A stretch of 64,000 bases of DNA, taken from assembly GCF_030766825.1 (NCBI RefSeq), contig NZ_JASFDV010000001.1, positions 62,001 through 126,000 of the forward strand, read 5' to 3'. The position numbers and the translations under genes are program-made. This document shows, piece by piece, positions 35,505 through 42,914 of the stretch (position 1 is the first letter of the stretch; every line of letters starts with the position of its first letter). Origin of the DNA: Nocardiopsis sp. CC223A. Its GTDB lineage: Bacteria; Actinomycetota; Actinomycetes; Streptosporangiales; Streptosporangiaceae. The notes below the pieces were generated by a model. That model ran no database searches. It saw nothing but the letters and a program-made list of their open reading frames with translations, and was not told the origin of the DNA.

Positions 35505-36875
35505 TCAGGAACCGCCCGTGACGTTGTCGGGCCCGACGATGCCCTCCACCTCCTGGGCGTACAGGTCGGCGGCCTCCTCCGGGGTGGCCTCGCCCAGCAT
35601 CACCGCCTCCATGGCCTCCTGGACCGCGATGGAGACGCGCGGGTACTCGCTGTAGGCCGGGCGGAACCCGGTGATGTCCACCAGTGCCGCGAACTCCTCC
35701 GCCATGGGCGCCTCGTTCAGGAACGCCGGGTCCTCGGCGACGTCGGCGCGCACCGGGATCTGGCCGCCCTCGATCGCGAACTTGATCGCGTTCTCCCTGG
35801 ACAGGGCGTAGGTCATGACCTCCCAGGCCAGCTCCGGGTTCGTGGCCTGGCCGCCCATCGACAGCGCCCAGCCGCCGGACATGCTGGTCGCCCCGGCACC
35901 CTGCCCGTCCCGCGTGGGCATGGGGGTGAACTCCATGACCTCCTCCCAGCCGTCCCAGGGCCGGTTGGCCCCGGGGATCCACGACTGGGTGACCCACGAG
36001 CCGTCGAGGCTGATGGCCAGCTCGCCGGAGGGGAACCGCTCCTCGTTGTTGACGGTGCCGACGTTGGTGTCCAGGGCGTCCTGCACGTCCAGGCCCAGGC
36101 CCTCGTCGAACACGGTCCGCACGAACCCCAGGGAGTCGGTGAACCCCCGGCCGCCGGTGATCCACTTCTGCGAGTCGTCGTCGAAGAGGGCGTCCCCGGT
36201 GCCGGAGAGCAGCATCTGGAAGCCCTGGAGGGACGCGGCCTCCCCGGCGGGCGTGCCGGAGTAGACGTTGAGCGGGGTGACCTCATCGCCGAACTCGGCC
36301 TGGACCGCGCGGGCGGCGTCCAGGACCTCGTCCCAGGTGGCGGGCTCCCAGGGGGTCCCGACGCCGGCCTGCTCCAGGAGTTCGGTGTTGTACCAGAGGC
36401 CGCGGACGTCGGTGCCGAGCATGACGCCGTACCGCTGCCCGTCCAGGGAGGTGACGGCCTGCGCCTCCTGGACGCTGAACTCGTCGGCGTCCTCCCAGGC
36501 GTCGAAGTACTCGTCCAGGGGCATCAGGTAGCCGGCGTCGGCGTCCTGGTTGATGGTGAAGCTGTCCTGGTAGATGAGGTCCGGGGCCTGGCTCGCGGAG
36601 CCGTTCATGAGGTTGACCTGGGTCTGGTAGTCCTCGGCGGGCGCCTCGATGGCCTGGAGTTCGACGGTGACACCGGGGTTGTCCGCCTCGAACTCCTCCT
36701 TCACCTTCCGCATCAGCGAATCCATCGCGATGAAGGTGCCGAACTTCTGGTAGGCGATGCGGACGGTGTTCTCGTCCCGGTCGGCGGCGCCGCCTCCGCA
36801 TCCGGTGGCGGCGAGCGCCAGCGTGAGGGCCGCGGCGGCCGTGAGTCGTGTGGTGTGGGGGCCGGTTCCTTTCAT
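35505..36875 (-). CDS. Extracellular sugar-binding lipoprotein of an ABC importer
   Basis: 456 residues with a lipoprotein signal LTLALAATGC (lipidated Cys26). Family 1 solute-binding features: EEFEADNPGVTVELQAIEAP, PDLIYQDSFTINQDADAGYL, MPLDEYFDAWEDADEF, LWYNTELLEQAGVGTPWEPA with WDEVLDAARAVQ, and GGWALSMGGQATNPELAWEVM. It binds an oligosaccharide outside the cell; the neighbouring GH38 enzyme suggests an alpha-mannoside. Ribosome site CAGGAGTGCACG. Confidence 0.94.
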   Translation of the reverse strand: MKGTGPHTTRLTAAAALTLALAATGCGGGAADRDENTVRIAYQKFGTFIAMDSLMRKVKEEFEADNPGVTVELQAIEAPAEDYQTQVNLMNGSASQAPDLIYQDSFTINQDADAGYLMPLDEYFDAWEDADEFSVQEAQAVTSLDGQRYGVMLGTDVRGLWYNTELLEQAGVGTPWEPATWDEVLDAARAVQAEFGDEVTPLNVYSGTPAGEAASLQGFQMLLSGTGDALFDDDSQKWITGGRGFTDSLGFVRTVFDEGLGLDVQDALDTNVGTVNNEERFPSGELAISLDGSWVTQSWIPGANRPWDGWEEVMEFTPMPTRDGQGAGATSMSGGWALSMGGQATNPELAWEVMTYALSRENAIKFAIEGGQIPVRADVAEDPAFLNEAPMAEEFAALVDITGFRPAYSEYPRVSIAVQEAMEAVMLGEATPEEAADLYAQEVEGIVGPDNVTGGS

Positions 36876-36946
36876 CGTGCACTCCTGGCGATGAGGTTGG
36901 GGAGCGGTGGACCTGCCTTGAGGTGAAGTGACGTGTGACACATCAT

Positions 36947-36966
36947 TACTCAAAAGCTTGGATAAA
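36947..36966. promoter_or_regulatory. Candidate ROK operator between importer and regulator genes
   Basis: CTCAAAAGCTTGGATAAAG (36948-36966) contains TGGATAAAG, the reverse complement of the 9-mer in front of the mannosidase. It sits in a locally AT-rich segment between the divergent solute-binding and ROK genes. Confidence 0.45.
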
Positions 36967-37053
36967 GACAATGGGGTAAGTCGGTGCTTCCAGGGCGGTT
37001 AGGCTCGGGTGGGACCACGACTGCGACCACGGAAGCGGAGGGGGAGAGGCCTT

Positions 37054-38253
37054 ATGGGCACCAACCTGGCCTGGCTCGGCGGGCTCAACCAGAGCCGGGT
37101 GCTCGACGCCGTGCGCTCCGCCGACGGGATCAGCCGCGTCGAGTTGGCCGAACAGACCGGGCTGACCGCCCAGACCGTCTCCAACATCGTCCGCCGCCTG
37201 CTGGAGGACGGCCTGGTCCGCGAGGACGGCCGGGCCACCTCGCGCGGCGGCAAACGCGCCACCGTGCTGCGCCTCAACGCCGACGCCTACTACGCCGTCG
37301 GCATGCACATCGACCCCGCCTCCACCACCCTCGTCGTCACCGACCTGGCCGGACACGTGGTCGCCCGCACCCGGCGGCGCACCCCCTCGGCGCAGGGCCC
37401 GCGGCGGGTCATCGACGCCCTGTGCCGGTCGGTGCGCGCCATCGTCGAGGAGGCCCCCGCGCCCGACCGCATCCTCGGCCTGGGTGTGGCCACCCCGGGT
37501 CCGATCGACACCTCGGGTGCGGTCACCCCGCCCCACCTGCCCGGATGGCGGTCGGTGCCGCTGCGGGAGGTGCTGGAGGAGGGGACCGGGCTCGCCACCG
37601 TCCTGGACAACGACGCCACCGCCGCCACCATCGGCGAGCGGTGGGCGGGCGGCGAACGGCGCTCGTCCGACATGGCGTTCGTGTACGTGGGCACCGGCGT
37701 GGGCGGCGGGTTCATCCTGGGCGGTCGCGTTTACCGGGGCGGCAGCGGCAACGCCGCCGAGATCGGGCACGTGGTGGTCGACCCGCGCGGACCGAGGTGT
37801 CCGTGCGGGAGCCGTGGGTGTCTGGAGACGTATCTGGCCCCGCACGCCGTCGCCGCCGAGGCCGCCCGGAGGCGGGGGGAGACGACCGACGTCCACGAGC
37901 GCGGGCAGGCGCGCACCGTGGCGGCCTACCGGCGGGTGTGCCGGGAGGCGCGATCGGGCGACCCGGTCGCGCTGGAGGTCATCGCGGAGGCGGGGCGGCG
38001 GCTGGGCGACGCGGGAACGGCTCTGCTCAACATCATCGACGTACCGCTGGTGGTGCTGGGCGGGTGGGGGGTCCCGCACGTGGGCGACCTGTACGCGGAG
38101 GCGCTGACGACGGCGATCGCGGAGCGGACGTTGGCCCGGGGGGTGCGCCGGGTGCGGGTGGAGACCTCCCTCATCGGCGAGGACGCGGGCGCGATCGGCG
38201 CGGCCTCGCTGGTCCTGCACTCGTCGTACTCGCCGACGGTCGGGGGTGTGTGA
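37054..38253 (+). CDS. ROK family transcriptional regulator of the mannoside locus
   Basis: 399 residues from ATG 37054 behind GGAGGGGGAGAGG. N-terminal winged helix: NQSRVLDAVRSADGISRVELAEQTGLTAQTVSNIVRRLLEDGLV (about 12-55). The ROK kinase-like domain has GLGVATPGPIDTSG, VYVGTGVGGGFILGG and the zinc motif GHVVVDPRGPRCPCGSRGCLETY. The sugar site is probably intact, so it likely senses free mannose or a mannoside and represses the importer and mannosidase. Confidence 0.93.
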   Translation: MGTNLAWLGGLNQSRVLDAVRSADGISRVELAEQTGLTAQTVSNIVRRLLEDGLVREDGRATSRGGKRATVLRLNADAYYAVGMHIDPASTTLVVTDLAGHVVARTRRRTPSAQGPRRVIDALCRSVRAIVEEAPAPDRILGLGVATPGPIDTSGAVTPPHLPGWRSVPLREVLEEGTGLATVLDNDATAATIGERWAGGERRSSDMAFVYVGTGVGGGFILGGRVYRGGSGNAAEIGHVVVDPRGPRCPCGSRGCLETYLAPHAVAAEAARRRGETTDVHERGQARTVAAYRRVCREARSGDPVALEVIAEAGRRLGDAGTALLNIIDVPLVVLGGWGVPHVGDLYAEALTTAIAERTLARGVRRVRVETSLIGEDAGAIGAASLVLHSSYSPTVGGV

Positions 38254-38371
38254 GCGGAAGCGGGGGAGCGGGGTGCCCGAGCGGGCGCGTACCGCCCTTC
38301 GCGGTCCTCCCGCCGGGGCGGAGGGGAAAACCCGGTGCGCGGCGGCGGGGGCGCGGGTTAGCGTCGCGGCC

Positions 38372-39130
38372 ATGAGCGATGCGAACGAAGCGCAGCCCAA
38401 GCCGAACCACTTCGACACCGACGTCGCCGAACACTACGACACCCCCGGCGAGGGCATGTTCGCCCCCGAGAAGGTCGGCCCGGCGGTCGACCTGCTGGCC
38501 GGACTGGCGGGGGAGGGGCGGGCCCTGGAGTTCGCCATCGGAACCGGGCGCATCGCGCTGCCGCTGGCCGCGCGCGGCGTTCAGGTGCACGGCATCGACC
38601 TGTCCCCGGCGATGGTCGAGCGGATGCGCGCCAAACCGGGCGGCGCGGACATCGACGTGGCCATCGGGGACTTCACCACCACCCGGGTGCCGGGGGAGTT
38701 CTCGGTGGCCTACCTGGTCTACAACACCATCAACAACGTGACCACGCAGGACGAGCAGGTGGAGTGCTTCGTCAACGCCGCCGCGCACCTGGAGCGGGGC
38801 GGGCGGTTCGTGGTGGAGGTGGGGGTGCCGGAACTGCGCAGGCTCCCCAAGGGGCAGAGCCTGGTGCCGTTCCATGTGGGCGAGGACGACTGGGCGTTCG
38901 ACGTCTACGAGCCCGCGACGCAGCGATTCAGCTCCAACTACGTCCGGGTCGTGGAGGGCAAGGGGAGCGCGCGGTCCATCCCGTTCCGGTACGTGTGGCC
39001 GTCGGAGCTGGACCTGATGGCCCGCATCGCGGGGATGCGGCTGGTGGACCGCTGGCAGGACTGGGACCGGACGCCGTTCGGGAACGAGAGCGAGAAACAC
39101 GTCTCGGTCTGGGAGAAGGTGCTGGACTGA
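38372..39130 (+). CDS. Class I SAM-dependent methyltransferase
   Basis: 252 residues from ATG 38372; a TAGCGT box about seven bases ahead suggests a leaderless mRNA. SAM-binding motif I is ALEFAIGTGRIALPLAARGVQVHGIDLSPAMVERM (about 51-85), with motif II GDFTTTRVPGEFSVAYLVYNTINNV. The methyltransferase-25 type fold has a C-terminal half rich in aromatic residues (RYVWPSELDLMARIAGM). Substrate unknown; no biosynthetic neighbours. Confidence 0.9.
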   Translation: MSDANEAQPKPNHFDTDVAEHYDTPGEGMFAPEKVGPAVDLLAGLAGEGRALEFAIGTGRIALPLAARGVQVHGIDLSPAMVERMRAKPGGADIDVAIGDFTTTRVPGEFSVAYLVYNTINNVTTQDEQVECFVNAAAHLERGGRFVVEVGVPELRRLPKGQSLVPFHVGEDDWAFDVYEPATQRFSSNYVRVVEGKGSARSIPFRYVWPSELDLMARIAGMRLVDRWQDWDRTPFGNESEKHVSVWEKVLD

Positions 39131-39552
39131 CGCGGGGCGGGGTGGCGGTTCTCCCTTCTCCGACCCCCCTGTGCCCGGGCGGGGCAGGTGCGCGCCCTGC
39201 ACCCCCCCGTGGGTCCGGGGCGGCGGGGGATGCCTCCCCCGACCCCTCCGGGGAGGAGGTCGCGGTTCTCCCTCCGGGGCGTGGCCGGAGCCGCGGGTAT
39301 CCGCGGCTTTCACCTCTGGACGGCCGTGGTGTCCGGACGCCCTACCCCGGCACTGAAGAACATGTCGGAGCGGCACCCCCTTTGCAGGCGGACCCCGCCT
39401 CCCGCCCCACCCGGTCGGGTGGACGACCCCTGCGGCGGAGGCGGCGGTCACCTGCACGCCTATGGGCCGGGACCGGAAGAGCCGCACCACTCGGTGGGGA
39501 CATCATCGACACCGTGTCCTCGTTCACGGACGGATCTGTCGGAGGTGTCGGA
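39131..39552. other. Gene-free stretch before the small basic protein
   Basis: GC-rich DNA without a convincing ORF. The last 30 bases carry the promoter side and GGAGGTG ribosome site of the small gene at 39553. Confidence 0.45.
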
Positions 39553-39810
39553 ATGCCGGGCAAGCGCGCGCGACGCGAACGCGAGCGGAGCCGTGCGCGC
39601 GAGCGCGCGGAGCGGCACGCCGCGGGGCGGTGGGAGGTGCTGTTCGAGACGGCGGACCCGGGGGAGATGCGGGCGTTCCGGGAGCGAGAGCGGGAGCTGT
39701 TGGCGGGGTACCGGGATGACGACCTACGGCACGACATCCTGTGCGGACGGTTGCGGCAGGAGACGTGGTATCGCCTGAGCGCATTCGTTCCGAACTCTGC
39801 CGCAGAATGA
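39553..39810 (+). CDS. Small, highly charged hypothetical protein
   Basis: 85 residues with a good GGAGGTGTCGGA ribosome site. Very Arg/Glu-rich: MPGKRARRERERSRARERAE, then WEVLFETADPGEMRAFRERERELLAGYRDDDL and a C-terminal LRQETWYRLSAF. It is probably one or two helices, perhaps a coiled coil, and may bind nucleic acid. Family not recognised. It is followed at once by the AT-rich foldable element. Confidence 0.65.
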   Translation: MPGKRARRERERSRARERAERHAAGRWEVLFETADPGEMRAFRERERELLAGYRDDDLRHDILCGRLRQETWYRLSAFVPNSAAE

Positions 39811-39868
39811 TACGACCGCATATTTTATAAATGGTAAATATGTCTGCTTCGCGACGAAGGTGTCGTAT
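39810..39868. other. AT-rich element able to fold as a three-way junction
   Basis: An outer stem ATACGAC (39810-39816)/GTCGTAT (39862-39868) encloses two hairpins: CATATTT/AAATATG (39819-39825/39836-39842) and CTTCG/CGAAG (39847-39851/39855-39859). All arms are perfect. It begins at the stop of the small gene, in the lowest-GC DNA of the area. It may be a structured RNA, an unusual terminator, or a DNA structure such as an integration or protein-binding site. No homologue known to me. Confidence 0.45.
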
Positions 39869-40071
39869 GTGTGAAAGCCTGCTGTTGTCCTGAGCTGGGA
39901 AGACGAGGACCGGGCGATCTTCTTCGGCGCTCTGGCCGAAAAGTGTTCCCACTGTGGCCGGGCGTGCCCTATCGTGGCGCCATAACCCAATAACCGCGTG
40001 ACCCCGCGACGCTCTGTCAGCGCCCGGGGTCGTGGCCAGCAATTCACCCCTTGAACCTAAGGATTGCCAGC

Positions 40072-40494
40072 GTGCACCAGTTTAGTGCCACGCTCCTCGG
40101 GGCTGCTTTCGCCCTGCTGCGAGCGCTGTTCACCGCTCCCTCCGGCCGCCACCACCGCCGCCGCGCCTCCCGCGTGCGCCGCTACGCCGACCCCCGGCCC
40201 GCGACCAGGCCCCTGCCTCCCGCGGCCCCGCGCCTGTCCGCGCCGCGCGAGGTGTTCCCGGCCGACGACCTCCCGCTCGTGCGGCCCTACTACACCGCCC
40301 ACGAACAGAGCCGCCGCCAGGCGGCGGCGACCGCCCGCCTCCGGCAGTGGACCGCCCCGCGTATCCCGGAGCCCCGCCCGTATGAGGGCGACCTGCTCGC
40401 ACCGGCCCCGGCGACCTTCGAGGATCTCGCCCGGGCCACCCGCGTCTGGCTCGCCCAGCAGGAGAAGAAGCAGGCTGCGGGGGTGGGCGCATGA
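40072..40494 (+). CDS. Hypothetical protein of the WhiJ-like module
   Basis: 140 residues from GTG 40072 (AAGGA eight bases ahead). Starts with a short hydrophobic segment FSATLLGAAFALLRALF and then a basic, Pro-rich tail (RHHRRRASRVRRYADPRP) and a C-terminal helix FEDLARATRVWLAQQEKKQA. Its stop overlaps the start of the ATPase gene (ATGA). Similar small proteins precede anti-sigma-like ATPases in actinomycetes; function unknown. A structured 5' leader (GACCCCG...CGGGGTC around 40000-40032) lies upstream. Confidence 0.75.
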   Translation: MHQFSATLLGAAFALLRALFTAPSGRHHRRRASRVRRYADPRPATRPLPPAAPRLSAPREVFPADDLPLVRPYYTAHEQSRRQAAATARLRQWTAPRIPEPRPYEGDLLAPAPATFEDLARATRVWLAQQEKKQAAGVGA

Positions 40495-40922
40495 CCCCCA
40501 CCCGCCTCTGGCAGCACCACCTCTACCCCGGTGACCTGGCCCGGCTCTCCCAGGTGCGCCGCGACCTGCGCACCGACCTCGCGGGCTTCGACGAGGACCT
40601 CGCGGACACGCTGGTCCTCTGCGGCAGCGAGCTGTTCGCGAATTGTGTGAAGTACACGGCCTCCGGATGGGACGGGCGGGTCGTGCGGACCCTGTGGTCG
40701 ACGAGCGACCGTTCGCTGACCTTGGGATTCACCGACGACGGCCTGTCCGGCGGCGTCCCCGAGATCCCCCGTTCCCGTAGCTCCGACGAGTGGGGCGAGG
40801 CCGAAGGCCAGCGCGGTCTGCTCATGGTCGAGAAGTTGTCCACAGCCTGGGGATATTCGCCGCTCTGCCCGTTCGGTGACCTCGGCGCCCACACCTGGGC
40901 CACGTTCACGCTCACGAGGTGA
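40491..40922 (+). CDS. Anti-sigma-factor-like ATP-binding protein (HATPase_c_2, RsbW type)
   Basis: 143 residues. GHKL ATPase features: the N-box SELFANCVKYTASGW (Glu and Asn for ATP-Mg), the G1 box GFTDDGLSG, and GQRGLLMVEKLSTAWG as the G2 box. RsbW-like kinases bind or phosphorylate sigma or anti-anti-sigma partners. Together with the XRE/DUF5753 and DUF397 genes it reproduces the whiJ/abaA-type gene set, which controls development in streptomycetes. Confidence 0.88.
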   Translation: MTPTRLWQHHLYPGDLARLSQVRRDLRTDLAGFDEDLADTLVLCGSELFANCVKYTASGWDGRVVRTLWSTSDRSLTLGFTDDGLSGGVPEIPRSRSSDEWGEAEGQRGLLMVEKLSTAWGYSPLCPFGDLGAHTWATFTLTR

Positions 40923-40975
40923 CAGCGGTGTGCATGTGTAGGGATTCGGAGAAGCGGGCAGCCCGCTGAAATGCG

Positions 40976-41008
40976 CGAAGGCCCCGGAATTCGTTTCCGG
41001 GGCCTTCG
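40976..41008. terminator. 14-bp stem bidirectional terminator
   Basis: CGAAGGCCCCGGAA-TTCGT-TTCCGGGGCCTTCG lies between the rightward ATPase gene and the leftward DUF397 gene. Confidence 0.75.
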
Positions 41009-41017
41009 TCGTAGGGG

Positions 41018-41197
41018 CTACTTCGTGAGGGTCGCGGCGAGGGCGGCGAGCCACTCCGTGCGGCCGAAGCTGAGGTGCCCGGCCTCGCGGTTCTGGGTGT
41101 CGCGCACGTCCGCGCCGTGGACACCCTCGCGCGTCTCAACGCAGTTGTGCCCGTTGGCGCTGTAGCTGCTCTTGTGCCACTCGGCGGGGGTGCTCAT
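41018..41197 (-). CDS. DUF397 domain protein (WhiJ partner)
   Basis: 59 residues: MSTPAEWHKSSYSANGHN, then CVETREG, VRDTQNREAGHLSFGRTEWLAAL. The WxKSSYSxNGxNCVE opening and the VRDxxN...LxFxxxEW ending are the DUF397 signature. The ATG overlaps the stop of the XRE gene (ATGA). In known whiJ-like loci the DUF397 protein works with the DNA-binding XRE protein, probably relieving or modulating it. Confidence 0.95.
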   Translation of the reverse strand: MSTPAEWHKSSYSANGHNCVETREGVHGADVRDTQNREAGHLSFGRTEWLAALAATLTK

Positions 41198-41955
41198 GTG
41201 AGGGTCTCCAAGTATTCCAGTGATGACGCGGCGGGCAGGGCATGGGTCAGAACTACCGTGACCACAGCGTCTACGCGGTCCGCCACGTCAGCGGATAGCA
41301 CCACCGTACCCTCCGCGTGATCGCTGGCGATGACGCGTTCACCGGATCGTAGTCGGTAGATCATCAGGGGGGCGACGGGCAGCGGCATTGCAGCCCCGGC
41401 GGGGGTGAGCGTGATCGTGACGCGGCCGGTCGCCGCCCATTGGAGTAGGTGTTCGGCCTGAGCGCGCCGCAAGTCAGGAGGCAGTCCGCCGACAGCAGTT
41501 GCGGGGAACGTAGCCGCGACTCGCAGGTCCGGTAGCTCCGCCAGGCGTTCGCACCTCAGGGCGACAAGGGAGGCTATGGCGTCCTCGCTGGCCGTAGGGC
41601 GCCCCGCTAAGAATACGGATCGTGCGTATTCCGGAGCCTGCAACATCCCTGGCACTCCGGCTGCGCTGACCAACGTCGCGTGTCGGGATGCGGGTTCGAT
41701 TGCGGCAAGGTCTCGTGCCCACTCCGGCAGTCCGGACCGCGACGTGTGTGCTTGCCACGCAGTGAGGATTTTTCCGCCTGCATTGCACGCTTCGTCCAGT
41801 TTTTCAGCATTGTCGCGCTTTGGAGGGGAATGACCATGCTCCCAGCGGTTCACAGAGGAAACAGACACACCAACACGCTTGGCTAGCTGTGTTTGCGTGA
41901 GCCCTGCAAGTTCACGGTATTCGATGAGGGTCTCCGCGAAGGGGTTTAGCGGCAT
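41194..41955 (-). CDS. XRE-family DNA-binding protein with DUF5753 (WhiJ-like)
   Basis: 253 residues from ATG 41955. Helix-turn-helix: LIEYRELAGLTQTQLAKRVGVSVSSVNRWEHGHSPPKRDNAEKLDE (about 10-55). The DUF5753 part carries LVSAAGVPGMLQAPEYARSVFLAG (about 105-128), RCERLAELPDLRVAATF, LLQWAATGRVTITLTPAG. The upstream in-frame extension lacks family character. Paired by ATGA overlap with DUF397 and convergent with the RsbW-like ATPase. Likely a repressor of developmental or specialised metabolism genes. Confidence 0.92.
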   Translation of the reverse strand: MPLNPFAETLIEYRELAGLTQTQLAKRVGVSVSSVNRWEHGHSPPKRDNAEKLDEACNAGGKILTAWQAHTSRSGLPEWARDLAAIEPASRHATLVSAAGVPGMLQAPEYARSVFLAGRPTASEDAIASLVALRCERLAELPDLRVAATFPATAVGGLPPDLRRAQAEHLLQWAATGRVTITLTPAGAAMPLPVAPLMIYRLRSGERVIASDHAEGTVVLSADVADRVDAVVTVVLTHALPAASSLEYLETLT

Positions 41956-42052
41956 GTGCACAGGATGCCCAAGGCGTTCCTCGGACACACCGCTATTCCC
42001 GGAATTTTCTGAACACTGGGAAAGCAGGCCATGCGTGCCCACGATGGGTGAC

Positions 42053-42337
42053 ATGAGCAACACAGCGCAAACTCCCGTTTCCTCTGACGCCGAGACCTCC
42101 CTGCTGGCCATGCTCTCCGCGTGCCGCCGCCGTGGCCTGCGAGCGGAGCGTGACCCTGGTACGGACGGCGGCGTGGTGATCTCGCACGACCCGCGGGTGA
42201 TCACCCTCCGCCTGATGGCGAACCGCTGGTACCGGCCGGCCCCCGACCAGACGGTTCGTTCCGTCGCCGTGGGCTATCGCGGGGCGGAAGACGCGATCGC
42301 CCGGAATCTGGTCACCGAACTCATGGGGCGGTTGTGA
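42053..42337 (+). CDS. Hypothetical protein divergent from the WhiJ-like gene
   Basis: 94 residues from ATG 42053 (ATG 42044 possible). Sequence pieces SAETSLL-like N-terminus, LRAERDPGTDGGVVISHDPR, VITLRLMANRWYRPAPDQTV, ending LVTELMGRL. Small alpha/beta protein, family not recognised. Its stop overlaps the next gene (GTGA). Confidence 0.72.
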   Translation: MSNTAQTPVSSDAETSLLAMLSACRRRGLRAERDPGTDGGVVISHDPRVITLRLMANRWYRPAPDQTVRSVAVGYRGAEDAIARNLVTELMGRL

Positions 42338-42543
42338 ACGGTGAGGGGCTCACGTTCGCGGAGTTCGAGCGTCTCACCCGCCCCCGCCGAAGGCAGGTCC
42401 CGAAGCCCCGGACCGGTGAGCCGCCCCCACTGCCCCGCCGGAACCCGCCCGCGACGTCGTGTCCGCCGCACGACTGGCAGCGCGCCACCGGTTCGCGCGC
42501 ACAGCGCTGCCGCTGGTGCGGCGTCACACAGCAAGTTCCTTAG
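42334..42543 (+). CDS. Small protein with C-terminal zinc-ribbon-like motif
   Basis: 69 residues; GTG start overlaps the previous stop. A basic, Pro-rich middle is followed by SCPPHDWQRATGSRAQRCRWCG, a C..H...CxxC set able to bind zinc. Similar short proteins appear with XRE loci in actinomycete genomes. Role unknown. Confidence 0.7.
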   Translation: MNGEGLTFAEFERLTRPRRRQVPKPRTGEPPPLPRRNPPATSCPPHDWQRATGSRAQRCRWCGVTQQVP

Positions 42544-42843
42544 CCGTTCCGGCCTCGGGGCCCGGAACGCCGGAAGGTCCGACACTTCATTCGTCTCATC
42601 GTCAACACGCCCGCGCTGTCGGCGCGGCACCGGGAGAAGAACGCGCGCTGGCACGAGCTCCTGCGGTCCGAGATCGCGCGTCGGCTCGGCGGCGACCCGT
42701 CCGATCCGGGCGACCCCCGCCCCAGCGCCGTGATCGCCGCGGCCCTGGTATGCGTCGAAGTCGCACCGGACGACTGGACCTCGAACGACCGGCCGGAGCC
42801 GCTCTCCGACATCTTGGACCACGAGATGGGGGCGTTCGGCTGA
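42544..42843 (+). pseudogene. C-terminal fragment of a TetR-type regulator
   Basis: Directly after the TAG at 42541-42543, the same frame stays open to TGA 42841-42843 and reads VRHFIRLIVNTPALSARHRE, KNARWHELLRSEIARRLGGD, PRPSAVIAAALVCVEVAPDD and a last helix LSDILDHEMGAFG. This is the ligand domain pattern of TetR proteins (RxxRLIxxTPALxARxxEKxARWxELL). There is no DNA-binding part and no start codon. Probably left by a recombination that placed the zinc-ribbon gene here. Confidence 0.7.
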
Positions 42844-42862
42844 TGATCCGACCGACACACGG

Positions 42863-42890
42863 CGGGCCCGCACCACAGGGTGCGGGCCCG
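42863..42890. terminator. 12-bp stem terminator of the collagen-like gene
   Basis: CGGGCCCGCACC-ACAG-GGTGCGGGCCCG, 25 bases downstream of the leftward stop codon. Confidence 0.65.
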
Positions 42891-42914
42891 GACGTTGATC
42901 AGATCACGGATTTG

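Noticed and set aside
39810-42843. Integrated mobile element spanning the AT-rich element and the WhiJ-like module
   Set aside because: No integrase, transposase or flanking direct repeats were found; the low GC patches alone are not enough.
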